From contig NZ_LT594324.1 in NCBI RefSeq assembly GCF_900089605.1, forward strand, positions 4,960,001 through 5,024,000: a stretch of 64,000 nucleotides of DNA. The letters are read 5' to 3'. The position numbers and the translations under genes were made by a program. A model generated the notes under the pieces. That model did not search any database and had not been told where the DNA came from. It saw only the letters and a program-made list of their open reading frames with translations. The stretch comes from Micromonospora narathiwatensis (GTDB lineage Bacteria > Actinomycetota > Actinomycetes > Mycobacteriales > Micromonosporaceae). Positions 16,235-28,174 of this stretch are shown here, piece by piece (the first letter of the stretch is position 1; each line of letters begins with the position of its first letter).

Positions 16235-19204
16235 TCAGGCAAGCTCGGCCAGCAGCTCCTCGACCTCGCCCTGATCGGGTGACTCGACCTGCCGGAACAG
16301 CGCCAGCGCCCGGGTCCAGTGCGAGCGGGCCGCAGCCTGGTCGGTGGCTCGCAGGCAGCGGGCGATGCCATCCAGCGCCCGGGCCTGCTCGTAGCGGGCC
16401 GCGAGTCGGGTGGCATCGGCGAGCACCCGGCGGTGCAGGTCCAGCGCGCTGGCTACGTCACCCTGATCGAGGACGGCCCGGCCCAGCAGGTTCCGCGAGG
16501 CGAGCTGACCGATCCAGTCGCCGGACTCGCGCATCGCCACCAGCGCCTCACGGTGCAGAAGCACCGCCTCCCCGGGATGGCCGGCCTGGCGCTCGAGCAC
16601 GCCGATCTCGTTGAGCACCTCGCCCTCGCCGAAGCGGTTCTGGCCCCTGCGCTTGAGGAGCAACGCCAGCCGCAACAGCCGCCGGGCCGGCCCCGGATCG
16701 CCCATCCGGTGCCGGATCATCCCCAGGTGACCAAGGGCGTTCGCCGACCCGCGAAGGTCACGGGCGACCCGGGCCAGCAGGAGGTGCTGCCGGGCCACGC
16801 GCAGCGCCTCCTCGTACCGGCCGAGTTGCAGCAGCGGGACCGCCAGGTTGTTGCACATGTTTCCCAGCACCGTGGCCTCGTCGGGATACCGAGTCAGCCG
16901 AACCGCTTCACGGATGTGCGCCACAGCGCGGCAATACTCGTCGGCGCCGACGTAGGCGCCGCCCAGGTTGCCCACGCTGTTCCGTATGCCGCGACGCAGT
17001 CCGAGTCGGCGGTAGCGGTCGACCACGGCCTCCATCAGACGGGTCACCTCGGAGAACCGGGCCAGCCGGTAGTGGGCCGACGCGAGGTAGTTCGTGGTCA
17101 TCGCCACCGCCTCGTCGTCGCGCAGCGTCTCAGCGGCGCGTAGAGCGATGGTGTGCGTCTCGATCAACTCGTCGAGATGTCCACCGTCGAAGTGCGACCG
17201 CCAGCACGCCCGGGTCAGCTGCCAGCAGTGCCGGAGGAAGCCCTCGGCCTCGGCAAGCCGGACCAGGGCGGTCAGCGCCGAGCGGTTCTCGTCGAACCAG
17301 CCCTGGTCCACGGTGGCCTCGATCAGGTCCGGACGGGCCGGCGGAGGGAAGCGGTGGAGATCGTAGCCCGCCTCGATCGTTCGGGCGATCGCGGCCGCCA
17401 CCTGCAGGTGATGATCGAGCAGCCGCTCCACGCCGGCCCGGCGCTCGTCGGCCCGCTCGGGTGCGGCCAGCAGCCCTCGCGCGTACTCCCGCAGCAGGTC
17501 GTGCAACCGGTACCGGCCGGGCTCCACCTCATCCGCCAGGTGTGCGTCGATCAGTTCGTCGAGCGGGTCGCGCACGTCCGGTAGGGGCAAATCGATGAGA
17601 GCCGCGGCCACCCGATTCTCGAACCGGACGCCAGGATGCAGCCCGAGCAGCCGGAACAGCCGCTGTGCCGGGGGCGAGACCTGGGCGTACGACAGGGCGA
17701 AGGCCTGCCCCACCGAGCGCTCGCCGGCCGCGAGTTCGGCCAACGGGTCCGGCCCGGCGGCCAGCCGCTCGGCCAGGTCGGCGATCCGCCAGCGGGGCCG
17801 GTGCGCCAGGCGGGCGCCAGCCAGGCGGATCGCGAGCGGCAGGTATCCGCACCGGCGGGCCACCTCGGCGGCGGCCGACGGCTCGGCGGCCACCCGCTCC
17901 CGGCCGGCGACCCGCGCGAGCAGCTCCACCGCCTCGTCCGGATCAAGCACCGGCAACGACGATGGCCGCCCGTCGTCGAGCCCGACCAACCGGCGGCGAC
18001 TGGTGATCAGCACCAGGTTGTCCGGCCCGTTAGGCAGCAGCGGTGCCACCTGCGCGGTGCTGGCCGCGTTGTCCAGCACCACCAGGGCGCGCCGGCTGGC
18101 CAGCTCGGTACGCCACATCGCCAGCCGGTCGTCCAGGTCGAGCGGTACCCGCTCGGCTGGCACGCCGACCTGCCGGAGCAACGTGGCCACCGCAGCGGCC
18201 GGGGCCAGCGGAGTGCGCTCGCTGTGCCCGTGCAGGTCGACGAAGAGATGCGCGTCGGGATAACGGTCACCGAGGGCGGTCGCCACGTGCACGGCCAGGG
18301 TGGTCTTGCCGCTGCCGGGCATCCCGTCGATCAGCTGGATCCGGGCCCCGTCCTCCTCGATCTCCTGCACCAGCCGAGCCACCGTCTGTTGCCGGCCGGT
18401 GAAGTCGCCGATCGCCCGGGGCAGCGAGCGGACCGGCACCGTGGCATCGCTCTCCAGGCCGCCCGACGCCACGTCCCCGGCGAGCACCCGCTGATGCAGT
18501 TCCTGCAACGCCGTACCGGGCTCGATACCGAGTTCCTCGGCGTAGACGCGGCGGCCCTCGCGGTAGACGGCGAGCGCGTCCGCCTGTCGGCCGGCGGCGG
18601 CGAGAGCGAGCATGAGCTGGCCGCGCAGCCGCTCCCGCAGCGGATGCCGGTCCACGGTCTCGCTCAGCTCGTCGATCAGGTCGGCCGCCCGACGCAGCCG
18701 CAGTTCGACGTCGACGCACTCCTCCAGCGTGGCGAGGCGCTGCTCGTCGAGGGCCAGCGCCCGCCGCCGTACGCTTCGGCTCGTGGTCCCGCTCAGCGCC
18801 GGGCCGCGCCAGAGGGCCAACGCGGCCCGGTAGTGCCGGCGCGCCTCGCCCGGCTGGCCGGCGGCCACCGCGGCCCGACCGGCCTCCACGGACCGGGCGA
18901 AGACCTCGGCGTCCAGGTCGTCAGGGGTGATCCGGATGCCGTAGCCGACCGGGTCGGTGACGATGGTCTCCACCGGAAGCCCGAGCAGGGCGAGCCGCTG
19001 CCGCAGCCGCGACACGCAGATCTGGAGCTGGGTCCGGGCGGTGGCCGGCGGGCGCTCCTCCCAGACCGCGTCGATCAACTCCTCGACGGGAACCACCCGG
19101 CCGGCCCGCAGCAACAGCATGGCGAGGATGGTCCGGTCCCGCCCCGCGGTGACGGTGGATTCGCCATCGCCCAGCCGCAGGGGCCCCAGGATCCCGAACC
19201 GCAT
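16235..19204 (-). CDS. AfsR/SARP family regulator with NB-ARC and TPR domains
   Basis: A 989-residue three-part regulator. Residues about 1-95 are an OmpR-type winged helix ([48 protein letters not shown]); about 95-250 are the bacterial transcriptional activation domain; around 290-560 is an NB-ARC ATPase with P-loop [11 protein letters not shown] and Walker [11 protein letters not shown]; the C-terminal 350 residues are tetratricopeptide repeats ([26 protein letters not shown] and others). AfsR-type proteins activate secondary-metabolite or developmental genes after nucleotide binding or phosphorylation. The ATG at 19204 follows GGGGAG. There is no biosynthetic cluster beside it; fumC lies 35 bp downstream. 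Confidence 0.88.
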   Translation of the reverse strand: MRFGILGPLRLGDGESTVTAGRDRTILAMLLLRAGRVVPVEELIDAVWEERPPATARTQLQICVSRLRQRLALLGLPVETIVTDPVGYGIRITPDDLDAEVFARSVEAGRAAVAAGQPGEARRHYRAALALWRGPALSGTTSRSVRRRALALDEQRLATLEECVDVELRLRRAADLIDELSETVDRHPLRERLRGQLMLALAAAGRQADALAVYREGRRVYAEELGIEPGTALQELHQRVLAGDVASGGLESDATVPVRSLPRAIGDFTGRQQTVARLVQEIEEDGARIQLIDGMPGSGKTTLAVHVATALGDRYPDAHLFVDLHGHSERTPLAPAAAVATLLRQVGVPAERVPLDLDDRLAMWRTELASRRALVVLDNAASTAQVAPLLPNGPDNLVLITSRRRLVGLDDGRPSSLPVLDPDEAVELLARVAGRERVAAEPSAAAEVARRCGYLPLAIRLAGARLAHRPRWRIADLAERLAAGPDPLAELAAGERSVGQAFALSYAQVSPPAQRLFRLLGLHPGVRFENRVAAALIDLPLPDVRDPLDELIDAHLADEVEPGRYRLHDLLREYARGLLAAPERADERRAGVERLLDHHLQVAAAIARTIEAGYDLHRFPPPARPDLIEATVDQGWFDENRSALTALVRLAEAEGFLRHCWQLTRACWRSHFDGGHLDELIETHTIALRAAETLRDDEAVAMTTNYLASAHYRLARFSEVTRLMEAVVDRYRRLGLRRGIRNSVGNLGGAYVGADEYCRAVAHIREAVRLTRYPDEATVLGNMCNNLAVPLLQLGRYEEALRVARQHLLLARVARDLRGSANALGHLGMIRHRMGDPGPARRLLRLALLLKRRGQNRFGEGEVLNEIGVLERQAGHPGEAVLLHREALVAMRESGDWIGQLASRNLLGRAVLDQGDVASALDLHRRVLADATRLAARYEQARALDGIARCLRATDQAAARSHWTRALALFRQVESPDQGEVEELLAELA

Positions 19205-19355
19205 ATGCTCCCCGCGCGCCTTCCTGTGCAACTTTCCAGCAGGGTAGCCCGGCCGTCACAGATCGCCGCGCTCGGACGATAGCGATCTGATAGCCGATCG
19301 ACAGCGCCAGACCCGAGACTCGTCCCGGGTTGTCGGTGACGACATCCGACGGGGG

Positions 19356-19396
19356 CGGTGCGCCCGCTGGGAGCCCCCTCTCCGGCGGGCGCACCG
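19356..19396. terminator. orphan hairpin, possible relic terminator
   Basis: CGGTGCGCCCGC / GCGGGCGCACCG, 12 bp perfect, 17-nt loop. It lies upstream of the DNRLRE relic and not at the end of any intact gene. Confidence 0.35.
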
Positions 19397-19397
19397 A

Positions 19398-19510
19398 CGT
19401 CGATGGCTTCTGCCCGGCCAAAGACGGCGGCCTCCCGGATGGCACCCTGCAGAACGTTTCAGGCAACATGCACGTCCCGGGCCTACTTCACCTTCGACCA
19501 CGGCGGTCGC
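19398..19510 (+). pseudogene. frameshifted relic of a DNRLRE N-terminus
   Basis: Reading one frame gives DGGLPDGTLQ, matching DGSVPVGTWE of the intact gene; a shift then gives TSRAYFTFD, matching TARAYFTFDL. The order and spacing correspond to residues about 60-90 of the adjacent DNRLRE protein, so this is a decayed partial duplicate lying about 110 bp before the intact gene start. Confidence 0.5.
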
Positions 19511-19607
19511 GTCGCCCGCCTCGCGGGCACAACCCGAAACCCGACGTCCTCGGTGGCTCGACGAATTTAAGATCACAGAATCTTTCCGTATGTCACCCGG
19601 AGGATTC

Positions 19608-21146
19608 ATGTCGATTCGACAGGGAGGCCCGGCACGCCGGGCGGCCACGACATCCGTCGCAGTTCTGCTGGCTGCGGGCAGCTTGGTGGCCGCGACCGGG
19701 CAACCAGCGGTGGCCATACTCGACTACGTCACCCCGACCAGCGTCGCGTGGACCGACGCTCGGCAGCCGACCAGGTCCTTCTCGCCATCCGACGGCAGCG
19801 TGCCGGTGGGCACCTGGGAGGCCAACGGAGCCAAGCACACCGCCCGGGCGTACTTCACCTTCGACCTGACGCCCTATCGGGGGCAGCGAGTGGTCTCGGC
19901 CCGCGCCATCACCGGGGAAACGAAGGTCAACGACTGCGACAAGCCGCGCGAGATCGAACTGTGGCGGACCGACCCGCCCGCAAGCGCCCCGACCTGGAAC
20001 ACCGCCCCGACGGCACGGGAGAAGGTGGCGGACGTCGCCTATCCCAACCTGCCCTGCGGTAGCAGCTTCATCGGGGTGATGATCACCGATGCCTTGCGTC
20101 AGGCGGTAGCGGATGGGCAGGACCACCTCACGCTGATGGCCCGGATCGCCAGCGGTCACGAGTCGAGCAAGCACTACGGCCGCCAGATCAAGAACATCGG
20201 CATCTCTCTGGACCACAATACGCCGCCGAACGTTCCCGACCAGCTCACCGTCGAGGGAAAGGCATGCGACAGCCCGCTGACGATCCGTACCACCATGCCC
20301 ACCCTCCGGGCCAGCGTCTCCGACCCCGATGCTGCTGACGCCGGAGAACGCGACCAGGTGGCGGCGACCTTCGCCTGGTGGCCGGTCGACCGGCCGGCCG
20401 AACGGACGGAGGCAACCCTCTCCGGTCAGCACAACCCGTCCACGTACGTGTACATACTCCCGCGGGACGCGCTCACCCACGGAAACGCCTACGCCTTCTC
20501 GGTGCGGGCATCCGACACGTACGACAGCTCGGACTGGTCGCCGGAGTGCCGGTTCACCGTCGACACGGTGCCGCCGGCCGCCCCGACCGTCGCCTCCACC
20601 GACTACCCGGCCGGCTGGGACGGTCCAGGTGCCGGTGGGCCCGGCATCCCGGGCACCTTCACCTTCACCGCCGACGCCGACGACCTGGCGGGCTTCAGCT
20701 ACGGCGAATACGGTATGACCTCGCACTTCGTCCCGGTGGACGCGTCGGGCCGGTCGGCGACGGTGAGCTACGCGCCGATGCTGTTCGGACCGAGGCGGCT
20801 CGTCGTGCAGAGTGTCGACCGTGCCGGGAACTTCTCCGAGGACACGATTCACGAGTTCTGGGTCCGTTCCACCGCCCCAGCGATCACTGACGAGGACCCG
20901 GAGGCACCAGCCGGCATGCCACGCCGGCTCACCTTGGCTCCGAGCATGGAGAACGTGGTCGAGTACAGCTACCGGCTCAACGACGGTGAGGCGATCACCA
21001 TCCGCGCCAATGCGGACGGCACGGCGCGGGTGACGATCACACCGGAGGTTGCCGGCCCGTACGTCCTGTACGTCCGCAGCAGGACTGCGGACGGGTTGCT
21101 CTCGGGCGAGGCGTGGACTGTCCTTTGGGTGCCGGAAGCGGAGTGA
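19608..21146 (+). CDS. secreted DNRLRE domain protein
   Basis: A 512-residue exported protein. The signal peptide spans residues 1 to about 36 (RRAATTSVAVLLAAGSLVAATGQPAVA). Residues about 45-190 form a DNRLRE-type beta domain (ARAYFTFDLTPYRGQRVVSARAI, WNTAPTAREKVADV). The rest consists of fibronectin-like or Ig-like beta repeats with conserved turns (VSDPDAADAG, VDTVPPAAPTV, VDRAGNFSEDT). The DNRLRE domain occurs in large actinobacterial surface and toxin-related proteins; this one has no Rhs or toxin end. GGAGGATTC gives an excellent ribosome site for the ATG at 19608. It is likely a cell-surface or matrix protein of unknown ligand. Confidence 0.78.
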   Translation: MSIRQGGPARRAATTSVAVLLAAGSLVAATGQPAVAILDYVTPTSVAWTDARQPTRSFSPSDGSVPVGTWEANGAKHTARAYFTFDLTPYRGQRVVSARAITGETKVNDCDKPREIELWRTDPPASAPTWNTAPTAREKVADVAYPNLPCGSSFIGVMITDALRQAVADGQDHLTLMARIASGHESSKHYGRQIKNIGISLDHNTPPNVPDQLTVEGKACDSPLTIRTTMPTLRASVSDPDAADAGERDQVAATFAWWPVDRPAERTEATLSGQHNPSTYVYILPRDALTHGNAYAFSVRASDTYDSSDWSPECRFTVDTVPPAAPTVASTDYPAGWDGPGAGGPGIPGTFTFTADADDLAGFSYGEYGMTSHFVPVDASGRSATVSYAPMLFGPRRLVVQSVDRAGNFSEDTIHEFWVRSTAPAITDEDPEAPAGMPRRLTLAPSMENVVEYSYRLNDGEAITIRANADGTARVTITPEVAGPYVLYVRSRTADGLLSGEAWTVLWVPEAE

Positions 21147-21153
21147 GACAGGG

Positions 21154-21187
21154 AAGGGCGCCGGGTGGGATTCCACCCGGCGCCCTT
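21154..21187. terminator. bidirectional terminator
   Basis: 15-bp perfect stem (21154-21168 and 21173-21187) around GATT, with AA and TT-rich flanks, between the convergent DNRLRE and class I fumarase genes. Confidence 0.85.
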
Positions 21188-21203
21188 TTCGCGTACGCCA
21201 GGG

Positions 21204-22871
<1,668 letters not shown>

Positions 22872-22937
22872 GACGAAAAGCCTAGGGCAGAGGTGTCGAT
22901 CGGTGGCACCCGCCGGGGTCGTCCTGGGACGCCGCTC

Positions 22938-24362
22938 TCATCCGCCGTCGGTGCAGAGTTCCCGCTTCGGTCCGCAGTCCCCCTGGCCGGACGGGGACGG
23001 GTAGCCGCCGTCCGGATTCGCCCCGGGCGCTCCCCCCTCCGCGGGCGGTGGCGCGACCGAACCGCCGGCGCCCCAGCGGACGTACCCGATCTCCCGCCCC
23101 TCCCCGATGATCATGCCCTGCGGGCCGACCGCCAGGGCGTTCGCCGAGGTACGCAGTGCCACCAGTTCCCGACCGGTGCGTGGCTCGACCGCGATCAGCC
23201 GGGACGGCTTCTCCTCGGCGATCACCGCCGCGTACGGGGTGAGCGCCGCGCCGCTCTTCTCGCTGGCCGGCCGGGTCCACCGGTCACGGTCGACCGACAG
23301 TTCCCGCCCCACGACGGAACGCTTGTCGGCGCTGCGCACCAGCGCGTACCGGTCGTCGACGGCGAGCAGCTTCTGCCCGTTCGCACCGACCTGGAGCAGC
23401 CGGCCGTCGTACCCGTCGATCACCGCCTCGCGGCCGTCCGGGGCGACCCCGATCACCACGTTCCGGGCGCCCTGCGGGTCGTCGCGCTGCACGCAGCCGG
23501 CGTAGTCCGCGGTCCGCAGGTTCACCCCGGCCCGCCGCCACACCTCCCGCCCGTTGGCCGGGTCGACGCCGGAGATGGCGTAGTAGCAGCCGCCGTCCTG
23601 GGAGGTGGCGGTCATCCGGAGCAGCCGCCCGCCGACCACCGCCAGCCGCTCGTCGCGGCCGGGCTCGACGTTCTGCAGCACCCGTCCGGTGGCGGTGTCC
23701 ACCACGTGCACCCGCCCGTCGACCGGGAAGCCGAGCAGCGGCGGGACCGCCTCCGGCCCGGCCACCTCGCCGTCGATGCGCGACGCGCCCAGCCGCCGGG
23801 TGCCGAGCAGCCCCGGGTTGTCGGCGAGCAGCCCGGTGTGCACGCCCGGCAGGAACGCCGTCCACAGCGGCTTCGTGCCGCGCGGCTCCCAGGCGCTCAG
23901 CGTGCAGTCGGTCGCCTGCCCGCAGCGCGCGTCGAGCAGCAGGTTGCGGTACGTCCACACCGCCACCGCCTCGTCGTCGCGGCGGCGCACCGCGCCGGTG
24001 GACGGGTCGAGCAGTTCGTACCCCTTGACCAGGAGCTTGCCCACGGCGACGACCGGGTCCCGGTCGCCGCCGGCCACCGCCGCCCAGTCCGCCTTGCGCT
24101 CCCAGAGCTGGCTGCCGGTGGTCAGGCTGCGCGCCTCGACCCGGGTACGCTGCTCGACGATCACCGTGTCGCCGGCGATGGTGACGCTCTTCGGCGTGCC
24201 GCCGACCCGCTGCTGCCAGACCACGTCCGGCTCGGAGATCGGCTTGCTCCGGTCGATCCAGTCCCACATCCCGGGGAACGGGTTCCACACGCCGGTGGCG
24301 GCGAGTACGACCACGGCGATGAGCCCCAGCAGCAACCAGCCGCGTACGCCAAGGCCCTTCAT
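22938..24362 (-). CDS. membrane-anchored PQQ-like beta-propeller protein
   Basis: A 474-residue protein with one N-terminal transmembrane segment (GWLLLGLIAVVVLAATGVW) and a long extracytoplasmic domain built of repeated WD/PQQ-like blades (WERKADWAAVAGGDRDPVVAV, YELLDPSTGAVRRRDD, VDPANGREVWRRAG, LIAVEPRTGRELVALR). Several cysteines (DARCGQATDCTLSAW, GGCYYAISG, GDCGPKRELCTDGG) suggest disulphides. Blades of this BamB-like type mediate protein contacts, and no enzymatic residues can be assigned. The ATG at 24362 begins just before the membrane segment. A related gene lies at 29.4 kb. Confidence 0.7.
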   Translation of the reverse strand: MKGLGVRGWLLLGLIAVVVLAATGVWNPFPGMWDWIDRSKPISEPDVVWQQRVGGTPKSVTIAGDTVIVEQRTRVEARSLTTGSQLWERKADWAAVAGGDRDPVVAVGKLLVKGYELLDPSTGAVRRRDDEAVAVWTYRNLLLDARCGQATDCTLSAWEPRGTKPLWTAFLPGVHTGLLADNPGLLGTRRLGASRIDGEVAGPEAVPPLLGFPVDGRVHVVDTATGRVLQNVEPGRDERLAVVGGRLLRMTATSQDGGCYYAISGVDPANGREVWRRAGVNLRTADYAGCVQRDDPQGARNVVIGVAPDGREAVIDGYDGRLLQVGANGQKLLAVDDRYALVRSADKRSVVGRELSVDRDRWTRPASEKSGAALTPYAAVIAEEKPSRLIAVEPRTGRELVALRTSANALAVGPQGMIIGEGREIGYVRWGAGGSVAPPPAEGGAPGANPDGGYPSPSGQGDCGPKRELCTDGG

Positions 24363-24377
24363 ACCCCACACGTTAAC

Positions 24378-24404
24378 GACCCCCACCCCCACCCCCACCC
24401 CGCG
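24378..24404. repeat. CCCCCA simple repeat
   Basis: About four units of CCCCCA(C) just upstream of the propeller gene start on the minus strand; read as TGGGGG in the 5' region of that gene. Confidence 0.7.
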
Positions 24405-24430
24405 CGGTCGCGTGTCGCCCCCCTTCCCCG

Positions 24431-24497
24431 CCGATCTTGCAGTTCTGGACCGCACTTCGCACCATCAGCCCGAAATGCGGGGGCAGCAACCGCAAGA
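24431..24497. repeat. long-spaced inverted repeat GATCTTGC / GCAAGATC
   Basis: CGATCTTGCAGTT near 24431 and AACCGCAAGATCG near 24485 form arms around a roughly 40-base spacer, between the Lrp stop and the propeller gene start. It could be a terminator for the Lrp gene. Confidence 0.45.
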
Positions 24498-24514
24498 TCG
24501 CGTGAGGGTGGCGG

Positions 24515-25000
24515 TCAGCGGGCGGCGGAGCGGACCAGGGGGAGGGTGCGGTAGGGGATTTGTTCGGCGAGGGCGATGATCGTGGAGGCGCGGCGGATGC
24601 CCTCGGAGGCGACGATCTGGTCGATCACCCGCTGGAGATCCGTGTTCGACCTCGCCACGATGCGGCAGAGCAGATCGCTGGAGCCGGTGATGGTGTGCGC
24701 CTCCAGGACCTCGGGGATGGCGGCCAGGTGCGCGGTGACGGGGTCGTGGCCGTGCCGCTGGCTGATCTCCAGGGTCACGAAGCTGGTCACCCCGAAGCCG
24801 ATCGCGGCCGGCGAGATGTCCGGACCGAAGCCGCCGATCACCCTCCGGTCGACCAGCTTGTCGAGCCGGGCCTGGACGGTGCCCCGAGCCACCCCGAGCC
24901 GGCGGGAGCACTCCAGCACCCCGATCCGCGGCTCCTCGGCGAGCAACGTGAGCAGTCGTGCATCCAGCTCGTCGAGCTGTACATCCTGACCAGCGTTCAT
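24515..25000 (-). CDS. Lrp/AsnC family regulator
   Basis: A 161-residue feast/famine regulator. It has an N-terminal HTH (LDELDARLLTLLAEEPRIGVLECSRRLGVARGTVQARLDKLVDR) and a C-terminal RAM ligand-binding domain (VTSFVTLEISQRHGHDPVTAHLAAIPEVLEAHTITGSSDLLCRIVARS). It is divergent from hppD with a 140-bp shared control region that contains AT-rich repeats, so it probably senses an aromatic amino acid or keto acid and controls hppD. The ligand is inferred from context. Confidence 0.87.
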   Translation of the reverse strand: MNAGQDVQLDELDARLLTLLAEEPRIGVLECSRRLGVARGTVQARLDKLVDRRVIGGFGPDISPAAIGFGVTSFVTLEISQRHGHDPVTAHLAAIPEVLEAHTITGSSDLLCRIVARSNTDLQRVIDQIVASEGIRRASTIIALAEQIPYRTLPLVRSAAR

Positions 25001-25002
25001 GA

Positions 25003-26346
<1,344 letters not shown>

Positions 26347-26356
26347 CACTGTCCGC

Positions 26357-27067
26357 GTGACCCAGCCGCCCCCGCACGCGTTTCCGCCGCCCGCCGGGCC
26401 CCCACCCGCGGGCGGCGGCTTCGCGCCGCCCTCCGGACCGTCGTACGTGCCCCCGGCCCCGTACGCCCCGCCGACATACGCCGGGCCGGGCTATCCGCCG
26501 CCGGGCCATCCGCCGTACCCGGTTTTCGTGCCGCCGCCGCTGGCCCCGAACGGTCAGCCGCTCGCCAGCTTCACCGACCGGCTGCTCGCCTGGCTGATCG
26601 ACACCGCGGTGGCCACCCTGCTCGGCGTCGTGCTGCTCTTCCCAGTCTTCATCTGGCTCTGGTTCCGGATGTTCACCGAGATGGTGGCGGCCAACCCGGA
26701 CGGGACGCTGCCGCAGCCCGACCCGGTGACGATGATGACCGACTTCTTCGTGCCGGTACTGCTCGCCGAGGCCGGGCTGGTGGTGGTGCTGCTCGTCTTC
26801 TACTGGTTCTATCACGTCGAGTACGCCCGCCGGACCGGCCAGACGCTCGGCAAGAGGCTTTTGAAGATCCGAATCATCCCGGTCGATCCATCCGCCGTAC
26901 TGACCCGGGGAATGCTGGGCCGACGTTGGCTGGTCGAGTTCGGCGCCGGCTCGCTGGTGCCCTTCCTCCACTACGTGGACGGGTTGTGGCAGCTCTGGGA
27001 CAAGCCCTGGCAGCAGTGCCTGCACGACAAGTTCGCCGCCACCGTCGTCGTTAAGGTTGCACCGTGA
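26357..27067 (+). CDS. RDD family membrane protein 1
   Basis: A 236-residue protein. The first 70 residues are a Pro/Gly/Tyr-rich disordered segment (PPPAGPPPAGGGFAPPSG...). Next come the RDD domain with the Arg-Asp pair in FTDRLLAWLIDTAVA, two or three membrane helices and the conserved RRTGQTLGKRLLKIRII and PWQQCLHDKFAATVVV motifs. RDD proteins are membrane proteins of uncertain role, sometimes implicated in transport or ion exchange. The GTG start lies 10 bp after hppD. The TGA stop is embedded in the first GTGAGCG repeat unit. A second RDD gene follows after two repeat units. Confidence 0.85.
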   Translation: MTQPPPHAFPPPAGPPPAGGGFAPPSGPSYVPPAPYAPPTYAGPGYPPPGHPPYPVFVPPPLAPNGQPLASFTDRLLAWLIDTAVATLLGVVLLFPVFIWLWFRMFTEMVAANPDGTLPQPDPVTMMTDFFVPVLLAEAGLVVVLLVFYWFYHVEYARRTGQTLGKRLLKIRIIPVDPSAVLTRGMLGRRWLVEFGAGSLVPFLHYVDGLWQLWDKPWQQCLHDKFAATVVVKVAP

Positions 27068-27126
27068 GCGTGAGGAGTGAGCCGGGTCTGCGAGCCCCGC
27101 AGTCGCGAACCGAGGTGGCGTCGTGA
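27064..27126 (+). CDS. repeat-unit small ORF A1 (20 aa)
   Basis: GTG start overlaps the RDD1 stop by four bases (GTGA); 20 codons encode VSVRSEPGLRAPQS and so on; the TGA overlaps the start of the next unit, again as GTGA. A Shine-Dalgarno-like GAGGTGG lies five bases before the next GTG. The peptide sequence is nearly identical to that encoded by repeat units at 39.7 kb on the other strand. Whether the peptide matters, or only its translation, is unknown. Confidence 0.35.
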   Translation: MSVRSEPGLRAPQSRTEVAS

Positions 27127-27185
27127 GCGTGAGGAGTGAGCCGGGTCCGCGAGCCCCGCAGTCGCGAACCGAGGTCGCGTCGTGA
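27123..27185 (+). CDS. repeat-unit small ORF A2 (20 aa)
   Basis: Second link of the chain: GTG at 27123 overlaps the stop of A1, and its TGA (27183-27185) overlaps the GTG of RDD2 at 27182. It encodes VSVRSEPGPRAPQS and so on. The three GTGA joints keep RDD1, A1, A2 and RDD2 translationally continuous. Confidence 0.35.
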   Translation: MSVRSEPGPRAPQSRTEVAS

Positions 27186-28174
27186 GCGTGCAACCCGGCT
27201 GGTACGTCGACCCCGCCGACCCGGACACCCGACGGTACTGGGACGGCGAGGGCTGGATCGGCGCGCCGATCCCCGTCGACGCCACCCCGCCCGAAGGTCC
27301 CCCGCCACCCGAGCCGGTTCCCGCCAGAACGCCGGCGGTCGCCGTACCCGGGGCGCAGCCGGGCCAGCCGGCGGCCGAGGCGCAGCCGGAGCAGCCGGGC
27401 GGGCCGGGTGCCGGGGTGCAGCCGGAGCAGCCGGGCGGGCCGGGTGCCGGGGTGCACCCCGGCGGGCCGGTCGGCGGGCAGTGGCCGGGGTACCCGCCCG
27501 GAGCGGGGCACCCGCAGGGCCCGCCGCCGGGCTGGCCGTACCCGACCTGGCCGGGGCGACCGCCCCTGCCGCGCCCGCACGGGCTGCCGCTCGCCTCGTA
27601 CGGCGCGCGGCTGGTCGCCCGCGTGATCGACTTCGGCGTGTTGGTGCTGCTGAACGCGGCGGTGAACGGCTGGTTCATCTGGCGCCTCGTCGGCGAGCTG
27701 GCCGCCCCCTGGAACGAGTACTGGCGACGGGTCAACGCGGGGGAAATCCGGAACACCGAGCCCCTGCCCGTCAGCGAGCACGTCAGCGGCCTCCTGGTCG
27801 CCATCCTGGTGATCGCCACCATGCTCTGGTTCGCCTACGAGGTGCCCTCGATGGCCAACCGGGGGCAGACCTTTGGCAAGCGGTTGGCGGGCATCCGTGT
27901 CCTGCCGGTGGAGGCCGACGCGCCGCTCGGCTTCGGCCGGGCCACCCGGCGGTGGAGCACCCTCGGCCTGCCCACCCTGCTCTGGTACTGCTGTGGCCTC
28001 GGGCTGCTGCTCCAGTTCGTCGACGCGGTCTCCCCCCTCTTCGACCAGCCGCTGCGCCAGGCGCTGCACGACAAGCGGGCGCAGACCGTGGTGGTCCAGT
28101 TGCCTCGCACCAGGCCCGACCCTCGTACCACCACCCCGCGCGACCGCGCCAATCCCCCGGGAGACACCGAATGA
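27182..28174 (+). CDS. RDD family membrane protein 2
   Basis: A 330-residue protein. It begins with a short DUF2510-like domain (QPGWYVDPADPDTRRYWDGEGWIG), followed by a long Pro/Gly/Gln-rich linker containing two repeats of QPEQPGGPGAGV. The RDD domain then has the Arg-Asp pair in LASYGARLVARVIDFGVLV, a central helix hairpin, MANRGQTFGKRLAGIRVLP, and a final helix before LFDQPLRQALHDKRAQTVVV. It is paralogous to RDD1. The GTG start at 27182 is the last GTGAGCG of the repeat array. Its TGA overlaps the ATG of the aminotransferase gene (ATGA). Confidence 0.85.
   Translation: MSVQPGWYVDPADPDTRRYWDGEGWIGAPIPVDATPPEGPPPPEPVPARTPAVAVPGAQPGQPAAEAQPEQPGGPGAGVQPEQPGGPGAGVHPGGPVGGQWPGYPPGAGHPQGPPPGWPYPTWPGRPPLPRPHGLPLASYGARLVARVIDFGVLVLLNAAVNGWFIWRLVGELAAPWNEYWRRVNAGEIRNTEPLPVSEHVSGLLVAILVIATMLWFAYEVPSMANRGQTFGKRLAGIRVLPVEADAPLGFGRATRRWSTLGLPTLLWYCCGLGLLLQFVDAVSPLFDQPLRQALHDKRAQTVVVQLPRTRPDPRTTTPRDRANPPGDTE

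Larger units (their letters stand above)
19205..19607. other. regulatory region with a hairpin and a gene relic
   Basis: This 403-bp region lies between divergent genes. It contains the AfsR-like promoter side, a perfect 12-bp inverted repeat at 19356-19396, the decayed DNRLRE fragment, and the strong ribosome site GGAGGATTC of the DNRLRE gene. Confidence 0.6.
27064..27185 (+). repeat. GTGAGCG relay repeat array A, two 59-bp units
   Basis: Units start at 27064 and 27123; a third GTGAGCGTG at 27182 is the start of the next gene. The two units differ at only a few positions (for example CTG/CCG and GTGG/GTCG). A small internal stem CTGCG/CGCAG is present when read with GAGCCCCGCAG. Confidence 0.92.

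Noticed and set aside
19330..19869. Separate 179-codon gene upstream of the DNRLRE gene
   Set aside because: It runs out of frame into the DNRLRE gene and only its first part resembles anything, namely the frameshifted relic.
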